Made by a program: the position numbers and the translations under genes
Shown: positions 16,492 through 24,755 of the stretch, piece after piece
Position numbering within the stretch: position 1 is the stretch's first letter
Layout of the letters: each line of letters opens with the position of its first letter
Source: Saccharothrix longispora
GTDB lineage: Bacteria; Actinomycetota; Actinomycetes; Mycobacteriales; Pseudonocardiaceae
Length of the DNA: 64,000 bases
NCBI RefSeq assembly: GCF_030852425.1
Contig: NZ_NSDM01000003.1
Span: 186,001-250,000 of the forward strand
Reading direction: 5' to 3'
Notes under the pieces: model-generated
Told to the model about the DNA's origin: nothing
Seen by the model: the letters and a program-made list of their open reading frames with translations, nothing else
Databases searched by the model: none

Positions 16492-17651
16492 GCGGGGGTT
16501 CCTTCCTTCACGGGCACGACGGTCGGGTCGTCCAGCACGCGGCGCAGCGCGGCCAGGGCGGCGCCCCGCCCGCCCGCGGTGAACCCGAGCGCGGAGGCGG
16601 TGATCGCGGTGCCGCCCCACGGCTGCGGGGTCACCAGCCAGTCCTGGAGCGCGGCGAAGTAGCCGCCCAGCACGATGCGCTCCGGGTTGAGCAGGCTCGC
16701 GACGACCGAGAGCCCGGTGGCCAGGGCGGCGGCCGTGCGGTGCAGGGCGTCGAGGGTGCGCGGCTCGCCGCGTTCGGCGCGGGTCCGCAGGATCGTCATC
16801 CGCTCGCCGGGCGGGAGGTGCGGGTTGTGCACCTGGTCGTGGCGGGGTGCCGCGGCGTGCAGGAACGCGTCCAGGCCGACCTGGGTCTCCCAGCAGCCGC
16901 GCTTGCCGCAGCCGCACGGCGCGCCGAGGGGGTCGAGGACCATGTGCCCGACGTCGCCCGCGCGGTTCGCCGCGCCCCGGACCAGCCTCCCGCCCGCGAT
17001 GACGCCGGCGTGCACGTCCCGGCCGCCGCCGAGGTAGACCAGGTCGTCCACCGGGTCGGCGTCGTGCTCGGCGAACGCCGCCAGGTTGGCCTCGTTGTCG
17101 ACGTCCAACCTGGCCAGCGGCAGGCCGGTGCGGGCGGCGAGCCCGTCGAGCACGGCCACCCCGCGCCAGCGCAGCCGGACCGCCGTGGCGGTGCCGGTGG
17201 CGGGGTCGGCCCGACCCGGGACGGCCACCGTGACGCCGACCCAGCCGGCCTCGGGGACGTCGCGCAGCGCGGTGCGGGTCAGGTCGGCGAGCCGGTCGAG
17301 CACGTGGTCGGGCGAGGTGGTGTCGCAGGTCGCGTGGCGGCGCAGGTGGAGTTCGCCGGTCAGGTCGGTGACGGTCGCGCCGAGCCGGCCGGGGTGGACG
17401 TCGAGCCCGATCCCGCACACCGCGCCGCGGCGCAGCCGCACGAGCCGGCCGGGCCGGCCCTGGGTGGTCGTGGTGCCGGCGGTCTCGATGAGGCCGCGGT
17501 GCTCCAGCTTCGTCAGGAGCGGGGACACGGTCGCCTTGGAAAGACCCGATCTCGCGGCGAGCTGGGCGCGGGAGAGCGGCCCGCTGGACCGGAGCGTGCG
17601 CAGGAGGAGGGCGAGGTTCGCCTCGCGCCGTGCCTCGGGCTGCGCGTGCAT
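16488..17651 (-). CDS. ROK-family transcriptional regulator
   Basis: The first gene of the sugar operon, 387 residues. It has an N-terminal winged helix (LSRAQLAARSGLSKATVSPL) and then a ROK sugar-kinase-like domain. The zinc motif CGCGKRGCWETQVG is present. The kinase part keeps GLDVHPGRLGATVTD, but the usual DNDANAAALGE is changed to DVDNEANLAAFAE. It probably represses the operon and senses the sugar or its phosphate. The ATG at 17651 is chosen because the HTH starts just after it; upstream in-frame sequence is leader. Confidence 0.9.
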   Translation of the reverse strand: MHAQPEARREANLALLLRTLRSSGPLSRAQLAARSGLSKATVSPLLTKLEHRGLIETAGTTTTQGRPGRLVRLRRGAVCGIGLDVHPGRLGATVTDLTGELHLRRHATCDTTSPDHVLDRLADLTRTALRDVPEAGWVGVTVAVPGRADPATGTATAVRLRWRGVAVLDGLAARTGLPLARLDVDNEANLAAFAEHDADPVDDLVYLGGGRDVHAGVIAGGRLVRGAANRAGDVGHMVLDPLGAPCGCGKRGCWETQVGLDAFLHAAAPRHDQVHNPHLPPGERMTILRTRAERGEPRTLDALHRTAAALATGLSVVASLLNPERIVLGGYFAALQDWLVTPQPWGGTAITASALGFTAGGRGAALAALRRVLDDPTVVPVKEGTPA

Positions 17652-17922
17652 CGGGGCTCCCACTTCGGTGAGGGGTTGGTCAAAGGAGGTGGTCCAGCTC
17701 ACGTTCACCCGTGAGTTGCGGCGAATCCTGACAGTGAACCGGGCACGCTGACAAGAACTTCTGCTCACTTTTGTCGATTCGTTGCAAAAGTCGGTACGGA
17801 ACTGACAGAAGAGGCGATCGGAGCACTGCCCGAATCGTGAGAGCGCTCCCGCGTGGTGGAGGCAGGGCTGAGCGGCCCGCCGCGACGTGTTCGCACGACA
17901 GACCTCGGACCTCTGGTGGGTA
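17652..17922. promoter_or_regulatory. Control region of the ROK/ABC sugar operon
   Basis: This 271-base gap upstream of the minus-strand operon has no gene. It contains an inverted repeat ACTTTTG...CAAAAGT (17767-17773 and 17785-17791, spacer 11), a good size for a ROK or LacI operator. It also has a near-match to the actinobacterial CebR box (12 of 14 positions, 17838-17851, core GAGCGCTC). Both suggest carbohydrate-responsive repression; this is inferred. Confidence 0.55.
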
Positions 17923-19125
17923 TCAGCCCACCGGGGAGAAGGCGCGGTCCGTAGCGGACCACGCGGCGCCGGTCACGCCGGCCAGCTCGCCCAGCTCCGA
18001 CAGCACGATCGGCAGGTTGCCGGTCGCCAGGGGCAGGGAGCGGCGGTAGACGGCGCTGCGGACCTCCGCGAGCAGCGAGTGGCCCAGCCTCGACACGCCG
18101 CCGCCGATGACGACCATGCCGGGGTTGAGGAAGCTGACCAGCGACGCCACCACGTGGCCGAGCCGGCGCCCGCCCTCGCGGACCAGGTTGGCGGCGGCGA
18201 AGTCGCCGGCCGCGGCGGCGGTGCCGACGTCCTCGGCGGTCAGCGCGCCCTTGTCGTGCAGGGCGCCCGCCAGCGCCACCGACCGCCCGCTGCGCGCCAG
18301 GGTCGTGGCGTCCCGGGCCAGCGCCGCGCCGCCGAAGTACGCCTCCAGGCACCCGACTTCGCCGCACGCGCACGCCGGCCCGAAGTCGTCCAGCCTGATG
18401 TGCCCGATGTCGCCCGCCGTGCCGGCCACGCCCCGGTACACCTTGCCGCCCAGCACGATGCCGCAGCCGATGCCGGTGCCGACCTTGACGAAGATCAGGT
18501 CCTCCAACGACCGGGCCACGCCCGCGTGCCGCTCGCCCAGCGCCATCGCGTTCACGTCGTTGTCCACCGTCACCGGGCAGCCCCAGCGGCCGGCCAGCTC
18601 GTCGCGCACCGGGTAGCGGTCCCAACCGGGCATGATCGGCGGCGCGACCGGCATGCCGTCGCGGAAGCTCACCGGGCCCGGCAGGCCGATGCCGGCGCCG
18701 ATGAGCGTGCCGGCCGCCTTGGCGTAGACGACGTCGGCCAGCTCGGCGACGCGGCTGAGCACCTGCGCCGGGCCGCCGCGCACGTCGCACTCCTCGCTGC
18801 GGCTCTCCAGCACCTCGCACCGGCCGTCGGTCACCGCGACCGTCACCGAGGTCGCGCCCACGTCCACGCCCAGCACGCGCAGGTCGTCGGCCAGGTGCAC
18901 GAGCGTCGAGCGCCGCCCGCCCCGGGACGCGGCCGGACCGCCGACCTGCACCAGCCCGACGTCGACCAGTCGCGCCAGCTCGGCGGTCAGCTTGGCCCGG
19001 GGCAGCTCCAACCGCTCACCCAGCGCCACGCGCGACATCGCACCCTCGTCGCGGAGCAGCCCGAGCAGCTCCGACTGCCTGCCCGAAACCACCCGCGGCT
19101 GCTGGCCGCTGCCCGTCGCGCTCAC
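17923..19125 (-). CDS. Second ROK-family regulator / kinase-like protein
   Basis: A 400-residue ROK protein with an N-terminal winged helix (LLRDEGAMSRVALGERLELP) and a full ROK domain. Visible are LGVDVGATSVTVAVTDG (phosphate 1 loop), VTVDNDVNAMALGERHAG (catalytic Asp region), the glycine-rich KVGTGIGCGIVLGGKVYRG, and the zinc-binding GPACACGEVGCLEAYFGG. The ATP and sugar motifs look more intact than in the neighbouring ROK regulator, so it may bind or phosphorylate sugar. It stops upstream of the sugar operon promoter region and points the same way. Confidence 0.9.
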   Translation of the reverse strand: MSATGSGQQPRVVSGRQSELLGLLRDEGAMSRVALGERLELPRAKLTAELARLVDVGLVQVGGPAASRGGRRSTLVHLADDLRVLGVDVGATSVTVAVTDGRCEVLESRSEECDVRGGPAQVLSRVAELADVVYAKAAGTLIGAGIGLPGPVSFRDGMPVAPPIMPGWDRYPVRDELAGRWGCPVTVDNDVNAMALGERHAGVARSLEDLIFVKVGTGIGCGIVLGGKVYRGVAGTAGDIGHIRLDDFGPACACGEVGCLEAYFGGAALARDATTLARSGRSVALAGALHDKGALTAEDVGTAAAAGDFAAANLVREGGRRLGHVVASLVSFLNPGMVVIGGGVSRLGHSLLAEVRSAVYRRSLPLATGNLPIVLSELGELAGVTGAAWSATDRAFSPVG

Positions 19126-19234
19126 GGCACCAATCTACGACCACCGGTCCCCGACGTGCGCCGCGATCAGCGCGGGGCGGCGCGCGCGTCAGGCCGGCCG
19201 AGCCGGCGGAGGTACGACGAACCCCGCCTCCCCC

Positions 19235-19292
19235 TCAGCGGCCTCCCCTCAGCGGCCTCCCCCTCAGCGGCCTCCCCCTCAGCGGCCTCCGT
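19235..19292. repeat. Four-copy 14-15 bp tandem repeat over a stop codon
   Basis: The core TCAGCGGCCTCC recurs at 19235, 19249, 19264 and 19279 with periods 14, 15 and 15. On the minus strand each unit contains a TGA. The stop of the receptor-like gene (19279-19281) lies in the copy closest to the gene, and the others extend past the gene end. Confidence 0.85.
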
Positions 19293-22014
19293 CGGGGCAC
19301 CACCCGGCCCGGCGCACGTCCACGTCCTTGCGCTCCGAGTACCGGCCGCACGAGGCGACCACCAGCGGTGAGGCCCCGTCCGCCACGCGGAGCACCGCGA
19401 TGAACTTCTCCGTCGGCACCTGGCCGTCCTCGAAGTCGAGGACGCCGCTCTCCCCCGACAGCGCCTGGTCGCCGCGGATGTCGCCGATCTCCTTCCACAC
19501 GTGCCCCGGCGACACGGGGATCGGGCCGAGCTTCGTCATCGCGTGCACGAACAGGTAGAGGGCGTCGTAGGTGAGCGCCGCGTGGCCGTCCAGCGACGGG
19601 TTCGCGTCGCCCGCGCACTCCTCCTCGAACACCGCGCGCAGCGTCTGGTGCATGGCGGTGGCCGCGACGCAGCCCGGTGAGCCGATCGCGAACGACACGT
19701 AGTCGTACGGGATCTCGGGGTGCTGGTTGCGCAACGTCCGGTCGGCGGCGTACCGGGCGATGTCGTCGCCCGCCAGCAGCACCGGCGGCCGGTCCTTGCA
19801 ACCCGCGCTCACCCCGTCCATGAGCTTGCCGAAGTCCGCCGGGCGGCCCGCGAAGAACACCACCTCGTCCTCGGCCACCCCGCACAGCTGCTGGCCGAGC
19901 CGGCGGGCGTCCGAGCCCTCGTTGCCGGTCGCGGGCCGGTACGGCTCCTCGCGCACCCGGCCGCCCTGCTCGGTGAACCGGAGCACCAGGTCCTCCCGGA
20001 GGTTGCTCGCGTACGAGTCCTCCTCGTCGTTGGAGTGCACCACGACCACGCCGCGCTTGTCCGGGTACGCGGACCGCACGTACCGCGCGACGACCCGCGC
20101 CTGGCGGTCGTTGTTCGGCGAGACCTGGAAGTACATCCGGGACGCGGTGCGCATGTGGTCGTCGGACAGGGTCGCCGCGACCACCGGCAGGCCGACCTCG
20201 CCGAGCTTGGTGATGGTCTCCCTGGTCGTCTTGCGGCTGAGCGCCATGCCGAGCACGCCGATGATGCTCTTGTCGCGCTCCAGCATCGACCCCAGCGTCC
20301 TCGCGACCACCTCGCCGTGCTGCATGTTCGCGCCCGCGTTGCCGAACAGCACCCGGACCAGCGGCTCGTCGGGGCCGGTGCGCTCCAGCAGCTGCGCCTG
20401 CCGCGCCGCCACGCCCATCAGCCGCGCGGTGTTGCTGGCCAGGGCGTCGCGGGCGGTGCTCATCGCGGAGACGTACACGACGGTCGCGTACGGCCGCTCG
20501 GGGTCGCGCTCGTGCGCTTCCAGGACCTTGCGGTTCTGGTCGACGAGCCGCTGCTGCGCCTTGTCGAACCGCGCCAGGTCGGCGGGGTCGCCCGTCCCGA
20601 ACAGCGGCAGCAGGCCGGTGGTGACGCCCACGCAGTCGTCGCCGAGCCGCTCCAGGGTGTGCGCGTCGGGGTTGTCGCGCTCCAGCCCGCAGTGCCGGTA
20701 CCGCCAGCCGTCGTTCTCCGCGACGATCCCGCTCACCTGCCGGTAGCCGACCGCGCCCACGGCGGCGAGCAGCAGCACCACGACCACCGCGAGCACCGAC
20801 GTGCGCGACCACACCGGGGCCGGGCGCACGGACAGCGTCGCCGTCGGCGGCACCTCGCCCGGCACGATCGGCACCGGGGGGACCCGCAGCGGCAGGAACC
20901 ACGCCGTGGGGCGGCGGGCGCGGCTGTCGGTGGCGAGCTTGCGCGCCCACGTCTCGTAGGCGTGGCTCGCCTGGTCGACGGGCACCGGTTCCCGCTCGGC
21001 GGCGTTCTCCGCGTCCGGCGGCACCTTCTCGCTGCCGCTGATGATGACGAGCGGGTCGAACGCGCCGGTGTCGTTGCGGACGTCGTTGATGAGCTTGAGC
21101 ACGGCGTAGCCGCCGTTGTCGCGGCGGATGCCGTCGAGCAGCACCACCGGGTACACGGTGCGGCGGGCCGAGCGGATGCGCCACAGCGACCGCCGGTAGG
21201 AGCGGCGCACGTCCTCCAGGAAGGCGTTGACGAGCAGCTTGGCCAGTTGGCCGGTGTCCTCGCGCGGTTCGGCGCTGCGGCCGGGCAGCAGGCCCGAGGT
21301 GAGGCGTTCGGCGAACCCGATGAACGTGCCGGGGTCGTGCGGGGCGAGGTAGGGCTGGCGCAGCAGCCACCGGTACTCGCTGCCCGGCACGACGCCGCGC
21401 AGCTTCGCCCGGAACAGGAACGACGGCACGAGCCGCAGCACCAGCCGCACCCACCAGGGCGCGGTCTCGGTGGCGCTGTCCAGCACGTCGCGCGGCATCA
21501 GGTCGTCACCGCTGCGCCGGCGCAGGTCGCGCTCGCGCAGCCGGGTGAGCAGGGTGGCCGCCGACTCCGGGTCCGCGCCGTCCACCCGCTGGTTCATCAG
21601 CCAGTAGACGAGTTCGAGGCGGCGGAACTCGTGGCGGCCGTAGCGGCCGTTGACGCCGGAGGACAGCTCGCGCGCCACGGACACCAGGATCGCGCCGACG
21701 GCTTCCAGGGTGCGGGCCTCGGACCCGGCGCCCCGGCCCGGCCCGGCGGGCGCGTCGGCGGCGTCCTCGAACCGGTGCAGCGCGTGCGGTACTCGACCGG
21801 GGTGCGCGCCGCGCAGGTGGGCGCGCAGGGCGCCCAGCAGGCCGGCCGACTCGGGGCCGCGGACCAGGCAGACCAGCGGGATGCCCCGGTCGCCGCCCGC
21901 CCGTGCGCCGGACCTGCGGCCCGGCAGCTCGCCGAACCTCGGGCGCTCGGTGAGGTCCTGCAACAGCTTGACCAGTTCGTCGATGACCTCGACGGACGAT
22001 AATCGCTCGACCAC
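19279..22014 (-). CDS. Membrane receptor-like protein: NTPase-like N-terminus, one TM, PBP type 1 outer domain
   Basis: A 911-residue protein that fits no single well-known family in full. Residues 1-400 are predicted cytoplasmic. They start LSSVEVIDELVKLLQDLTER and hold a P-loop-NTPase-like fold without a clear Walker A (IPLVCLVRGPESAGLLGALR) and a strand YPVVLLDGIRRDNGGY. One transmembrane helix lies near 405-425 (VLAVVVVLLLAAVGAVGYRQ). From about 440 to the end it resembles branched-chain-type substrate-binding receptors (GVLGMALSRKTTRETITKLG, VGLPVVAATLSDDHM, PALTYDALY-like region). Its GTG start is fixed by AGGAG 7 bases upstream. A ligand-gated signalling role is inferred. Confidence 0.7.
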   Translation of the reverse strand: MVERLSSVEVIDELVKLLQDLTERPRFGELPGRRSGARAGGDRGIPLVCLVRGPESAGLLGALRAHLRGAHPGRVPHALHRFEDAADAPAGPGRGAGSEARTLEAVGAILVSVARELSSGVNGRYGRHEFRRLELVYWLMNQRVDGADPESAATLLTRLRERDLRRRSGDDLMPRDVLDSATETAPWWVRLVLRLVPSFLFRAKLRGVVPGSEYRWLLRQPYLAPHDPGTFIGFAERLTSGLLPGRSAEPREDTGQLAKLLVNAFLEDVRRSYRRSLWRIRSARRTVYPVVLLDGIRRDNGGYAVLKLINDVRNDTGAFDPLVIISGSEKVPPDAENAAEREPVPVDQASHAYETWARKLATDSRARRPTAWFLPLRVPPVPIVPGEVPPTATLSVRPAPVWSRTSVLAVVVVLLLAAVGAVGYRQVSGIVAENDGWRYRHCGLERDNPDAHTLERLGDDCVGVTTGLLPLFGTGDPADLARFDKAQQRLVDQNRKVLEAHERDPERPYATVVYVSAMSTARDALASNTARLMGVAARQAQLLERTGPDEPLVRVLFGNAGANMQHGEVVARTLGSMLERDKSIIGVLGMALSRKTTRETITKLGEVGLPVVAATLSDDHMRTASRMYFQVSPNNDRQARVVARYVRSAYPDKRGVVVVHSNDEEDSYASNLREDLVLRFTEQGGRVREEPYRPATGNEGSDARRLGQQLCGVAEDEVVFFAGRPADFGKLMDGVSAGCKDRPPVLLAGDDIARYAADRTLRNQHPEIPYDYVSFAIGSPGCVAATAMHQTLRAVFEEECAGDANPSLDGHAALTYDALYLFVHAMTKLGPIPVSPGHVWKEIGDIRGDQALSGESGVLDFEDGQVPTEKFIAVLRVADGASPLVVASCGRYSERKDVDVRRAGWCPDGGR

Positions 22015-22486
22015 CTGACTCCTCGTGGACGGTCCCCCCGGCGTGCCCCGCCGGTCCCCCCGACTGTAGGGGGAACAGGGGTTCACGCGGTCCGGTTCGG
22101 GTGGTATCGGCCCACGTCGCCGCACTGGTACGGACTTCGGGACGAGGACCGGCGGGGGGCGCCCGCGGAGGGTATGGCACGGATCACACGAGACACCCGC
22201 GCAACCGAACACCGCACCGCACGTCTCCGACAGTGCCGTCACCCTTCTGAGACACCGTGTGGCCGTCAATGCGACACACGGTAACCAGTGTGACGAAAAA
22301 ACGTGACCCCGGTCACGCGCACCGGTCTCATCCTTGCCCCGGCAAATCACGAGCGGTTACGTTTCCGGCCGCAGATCACGGTTCCATCACCGAACGGACA
22401 CGGCGCGACTCCCCCGACGCGCACGTGACCACCTGGTTCCCCCGCCGGGTCCGGTGCGGAATTCCCCGACGCAGGAGGCTGCACCG
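22015..22486. promoter_or_regulatory. Long divergent intergenic region with Crp-like site and long leader
   Basis: This 472-base gap lies between the receptor-like gene and the transglycosylase gene. No credible gene is present. At 22302-22317 there is CGTGACC-CC-GGTCACG, an exact GTGA-N6-TCAC as bound by Crp/GlxR-type proteins. A further imperfect pair CACAC/GTGTG lies just upstream. The roughly 170 bases between this site and the TTG start would form a long 5' leader. The consensus parts of a c-di-AMP riboswitch are not recognisable. Confidence 0.5.
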
Positions 22487-23302
22487 TTGGCTCGGCACGC
22501 TCGACATAAGAACGACAGCAGTGGGCAGACCGCCATGTTCCAGGTCCCCCCGCCGCCGCCCGGCTACCAGGGCGCGCACCGGGCCGAGGCGGAACGGGTC
22601 CTCCCGAAGCGCCTCGCCGGCGTCGCCGTGGCCGTGGGCGTCCTCTCCGGCGCGGGAGCCGCGGCCCACGCGGTGACCACCGGCACGTTCAACCCCGTCG
22701 CGGGCGGTGCGGACCTGGGCGGCGTGCCCGAGCAGAAGCAGCTGACGTACACCGGCAAGGCCGCCACCGTGCACTCGATCGACCTGGGCTCGGAGACCGC
22801 CCGGATCATCCGCCAGGACTACCTGACCGCGTTGAACACGTTCAACCAGGCCAGCGGCGTCGCGCAGGACGGCTGGACCGCTCGGCAGGCCGCCGAGGAG
22901 CAGGCCCGCAAGGACGCCATCGAGGCCGCCAAGCCCCCGAAGCAGCGCCAGGTCGAGGGCTGGATCAAGGAGGCCATCGGCATCCTGGCCGCCAACGGCA
23001 CCCGGATCGACGAGAGCAGCGTCGACGAGATCTACACGATCATCATCAAGGAGTCCGGCGGCAACCCGAACGCCGTCAACACCTGGGACTCCAACGCCGT
23101 GCGCGGCACGCCGTCCAAGGGCCTGATGCAGTGCATCGACCCCACGTTCCAGAGCTACAAGCTCGCGGGCTACGACGACATCTACGCCCCGGTGGACAAC
23201 ATCATCGCGGGCGTCCGCTACACCTACGCGCGCTACGGCGGCTTCCACAACCACCCGGGCCTGGTCTCCATCGCCTCGGGCAACGGCTACCTGGGCTACT
23301 GA
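22487..23302 (+). CDS. Secreted/anchored lytic transglycosylase (SLT domain)
   Basis: A 271-residue peptidoglycan-cleaving protein. The start is taken as TTG at 22487 because AGGAGG (22473-22478) sits 8 bases upstream and the following residues ARHARHKNDSSGQ match usual actinobacterial starts. A hydrophobic stretch RLAGVAVAVGVLSGAGAAAH acts as an anchor or signal. The SLT domain covers about 165-271: catalytic Glu in YTIIIKESGGNPNAVN, then the NAVRGTPSKGLMQCIDPTFQ block and YTYARYGGFHNHPGL. A helical linker (QAAEEQARKDAIEAAKPPKQ) separates membrane and catalytic parts. It probably acts in cell-wall remodelling during growth or spore germination. Confidence 0.9.
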   Translation: MARHARHKNDSSGQTAMFQVPPPPPGYQGAHRAEAERVLPKRLAGVAVAVGVLSGAGAAAHAVTTGTFNPVAGGADLGGVPEQKQLTYTGKAATVHSIDLGSETARIIRQDYLTALNTFNQASGVAQDGWTARQAAEEQARKDAIEAAKPPKQRQVEGWIKEAIGILAANGTRIDESSVDEIYTIIIKESGGNPNAVNTWDSNAVRGTPSKGLMQCIDPTFQSYKLAGYDDIYAPVDNIIAGVRYTYARYGGFHNHPGLVSIASGNGYLGY

Positions 23303-23342
23303 GGGCGCGCCACACCGGCCCGCCCCCCGGGGCGCACCGCGC

Positions 23343-24755
23343 TCACCCCAGCCGGAAGTCCGCGACGCGGATCGCCGACGGGGTCGTGCCGCTGGAGCGC
23401 TGCTGGTACTGGACCGACAGCACGCCGTCCGCGGCGAGCCGGGAGACGTCCACGTTCACCTCGCCGAAGGCGTTCATCGACGGGCGGTCGAACACCAGGG
23501 CCCAGTCGGTCCAGCCGCTCGCCCTGCTCGCCGACACGATCCGGCCGCGCGGCATCACCAGGTAGGCGTTGTCCGCCCGGTCGAACACCAGCTTCGTGCG
23601 CTGCGTGCTGCCCGGCGGCACCGGGACCTCGCGCTTCGTCCACGCGCCGGTCGGGCCGCGGGTGACGTGGAAGGTGCGGCCGTACCGGGCGCGCTGGGCG
23701 CTGTAGTCCGACACGCACTGGGTGAACCGGCCGGGCACGTAGCTGATCACCACGTGCGGCGCGCCGGTGGAGTCGGCCGCCTGGCCCTCCTGGTTCATCA
23801 GGCCGTGGTCCGGGTCGAGCGGGTCGGCCACCAGGCCCGGCGAGGCGACCGACACGCGGGTCCCGCCGGTGGTGCCGACGACGGTCCCGGCCGCGTTGCG
23901 CCACGTCCGGCCGCGGTCGTCGCTGTGGACGTAGCCCGTGTCGTGGTTGGTGAGGCCGCCGGGGTGGCACAGCACGCCCGCGTTGCCCTCGCGCCAGGTG
24001 AACGCCGCGTGCAGCCGGCCGCGCCGGTCGTAGGTCAGGCCGTGCAGGTAGGCGTTGCGAGTCCTGGACACCACGCCGTTCGGGCCGGTGTAGTCGCCGG
24101 TGGCCGAGGTCCACGCGCCGAGCGCGCGCCACGTGCCGCCGGTGTACTCGGCCAGCTCGTTGACGCCGTTGCCCGACCGGCCCGTGCGGTAGCTGAACTG
24201 GAGCGCGCCCTCGGGCGTGACCACGAACTGCGGGTACGTCATGTCGCCCAGCTCCACGCCGCCGAGGGTCCGCTGCACCGCGCCGAAGACCGACGGCGAC
24301 CAGCGGTGCGCGGCCGGCTGCGAGACCAGGCCGGCCACCGAGCGCGTGTAGAACAGCCGCGAGTCGTGGGTGTCCATCGCGACGTGCAGCGTGCCGTCCG
24401 CGGGCGAGACGCCCAGCGAGATCACGTTGTGCGAGTCGTCGGTGCCGAGCCGGTGCGGCAGCACCGCCTTCTCCCACGCCCCGTCGAGGGGCCGCCGCGC
24501 GACCACGGCGTTGCGGCCGGCCGTGTACCAGGCGGCGTACTGGTAGCCGGCGTGCGTGACCAGCGCGTCCTGGAACGCGTTGTTGTTGACCAGCCCGTCG
24601 TAGGACACGAAGTAGAGCGCCGAGGCGTCCAGCAGGGTGTCGGACAGCAGGGTGACGCCGGGTGCCGCGTGCGCCGCCGGAGGGTGGGTGAAGGAGGCGG
24701 TCAGCGCCAGCGCCGCCGCCAGCGCCGCCGCCCGCGTCGCCCCGGGGCGCGTCAC
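23343..24755 (-). CDS. Secreted BNR-repeat protein, candidate polysaccharide lyase (BNR_4 type)
   Basis: A 470-residue exported beta-propeller protein. The signal peptide ends near residue 30 (ALALTASFTHPPAAHAA). Propeller motifs include YDGLVNNNAFQDALVTHAGY, the conserved TDDSHNVISLGVSPADGTLH with DTHDSRLFYTR, and HSDDRGRTWRNAAG. These match the BNR_4 family, which contains ulvan lyases and L-rhamnose-glucuronate lyases; assignment to a lyase is inference. The GTG start overlaps the GH30 stop (GTGA), so it is co-expressed with a galactanase. A shared role on arabinogalactan side chains, which end in rhamnosyl-glucuronate, would make sense. Confidence 0.78.
   Translation of the reverse strand: MTRPGATRAAALAAALALTASFTHPPAAHAAPGVTLLSDTLLDASALYFVSYDGLVNNNAFQDALVTHAGYQYAAWYTAGRNAVVARRPLDGAWEKAVLPHRLGTDDSHNVISLGVSPADGTLHVAMDTHDSRLFYTRSVAGLVSQPAAHRWSPSVFGAVQRTLGGVELGDMTYPQFVVTPEGALQFSYRTGRSGNGVNELAEYTGGTWRALGAWTSATGDYTGPNGVVSRTRNAYLHGLTYDRRGRLHAAFTWREGNAGVLCHPGGLTNHDTGYVHSDDRGRTWRNAAGTVVGTTGGTRVSVASPGLVADPLDPDHGLMNQEGQAADSTGAPHVVISYVPGRFTQCVSDYSAQRARYGRTFHVTRGPTGAWTKREVPVPPGSTQRTKLVFDRADNAYLVMPRGRIVSASRASGWTDWALVFDRPSMNAFGEVNVDVSRLAADGVLSVQYQQRSSGTTPSAIRVADFRLG

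Noticed and set aside
10680-17651. Naming the sugar operon after ribose or inositol
   Set aside because: The transporter is of the Rbs type and the enzymes are Gfo/Idh/MocA and isomerase families, but these do not fix the substrate.
22318-22486. c-di-AMP (ydaO-type) riboswitch before the SLT gene
   Set aside because: Expected by analogy with other actinobacterial cell-wall hydrolase genes, but I could not find the conserved core elements in this leader. A covariance search would decide.
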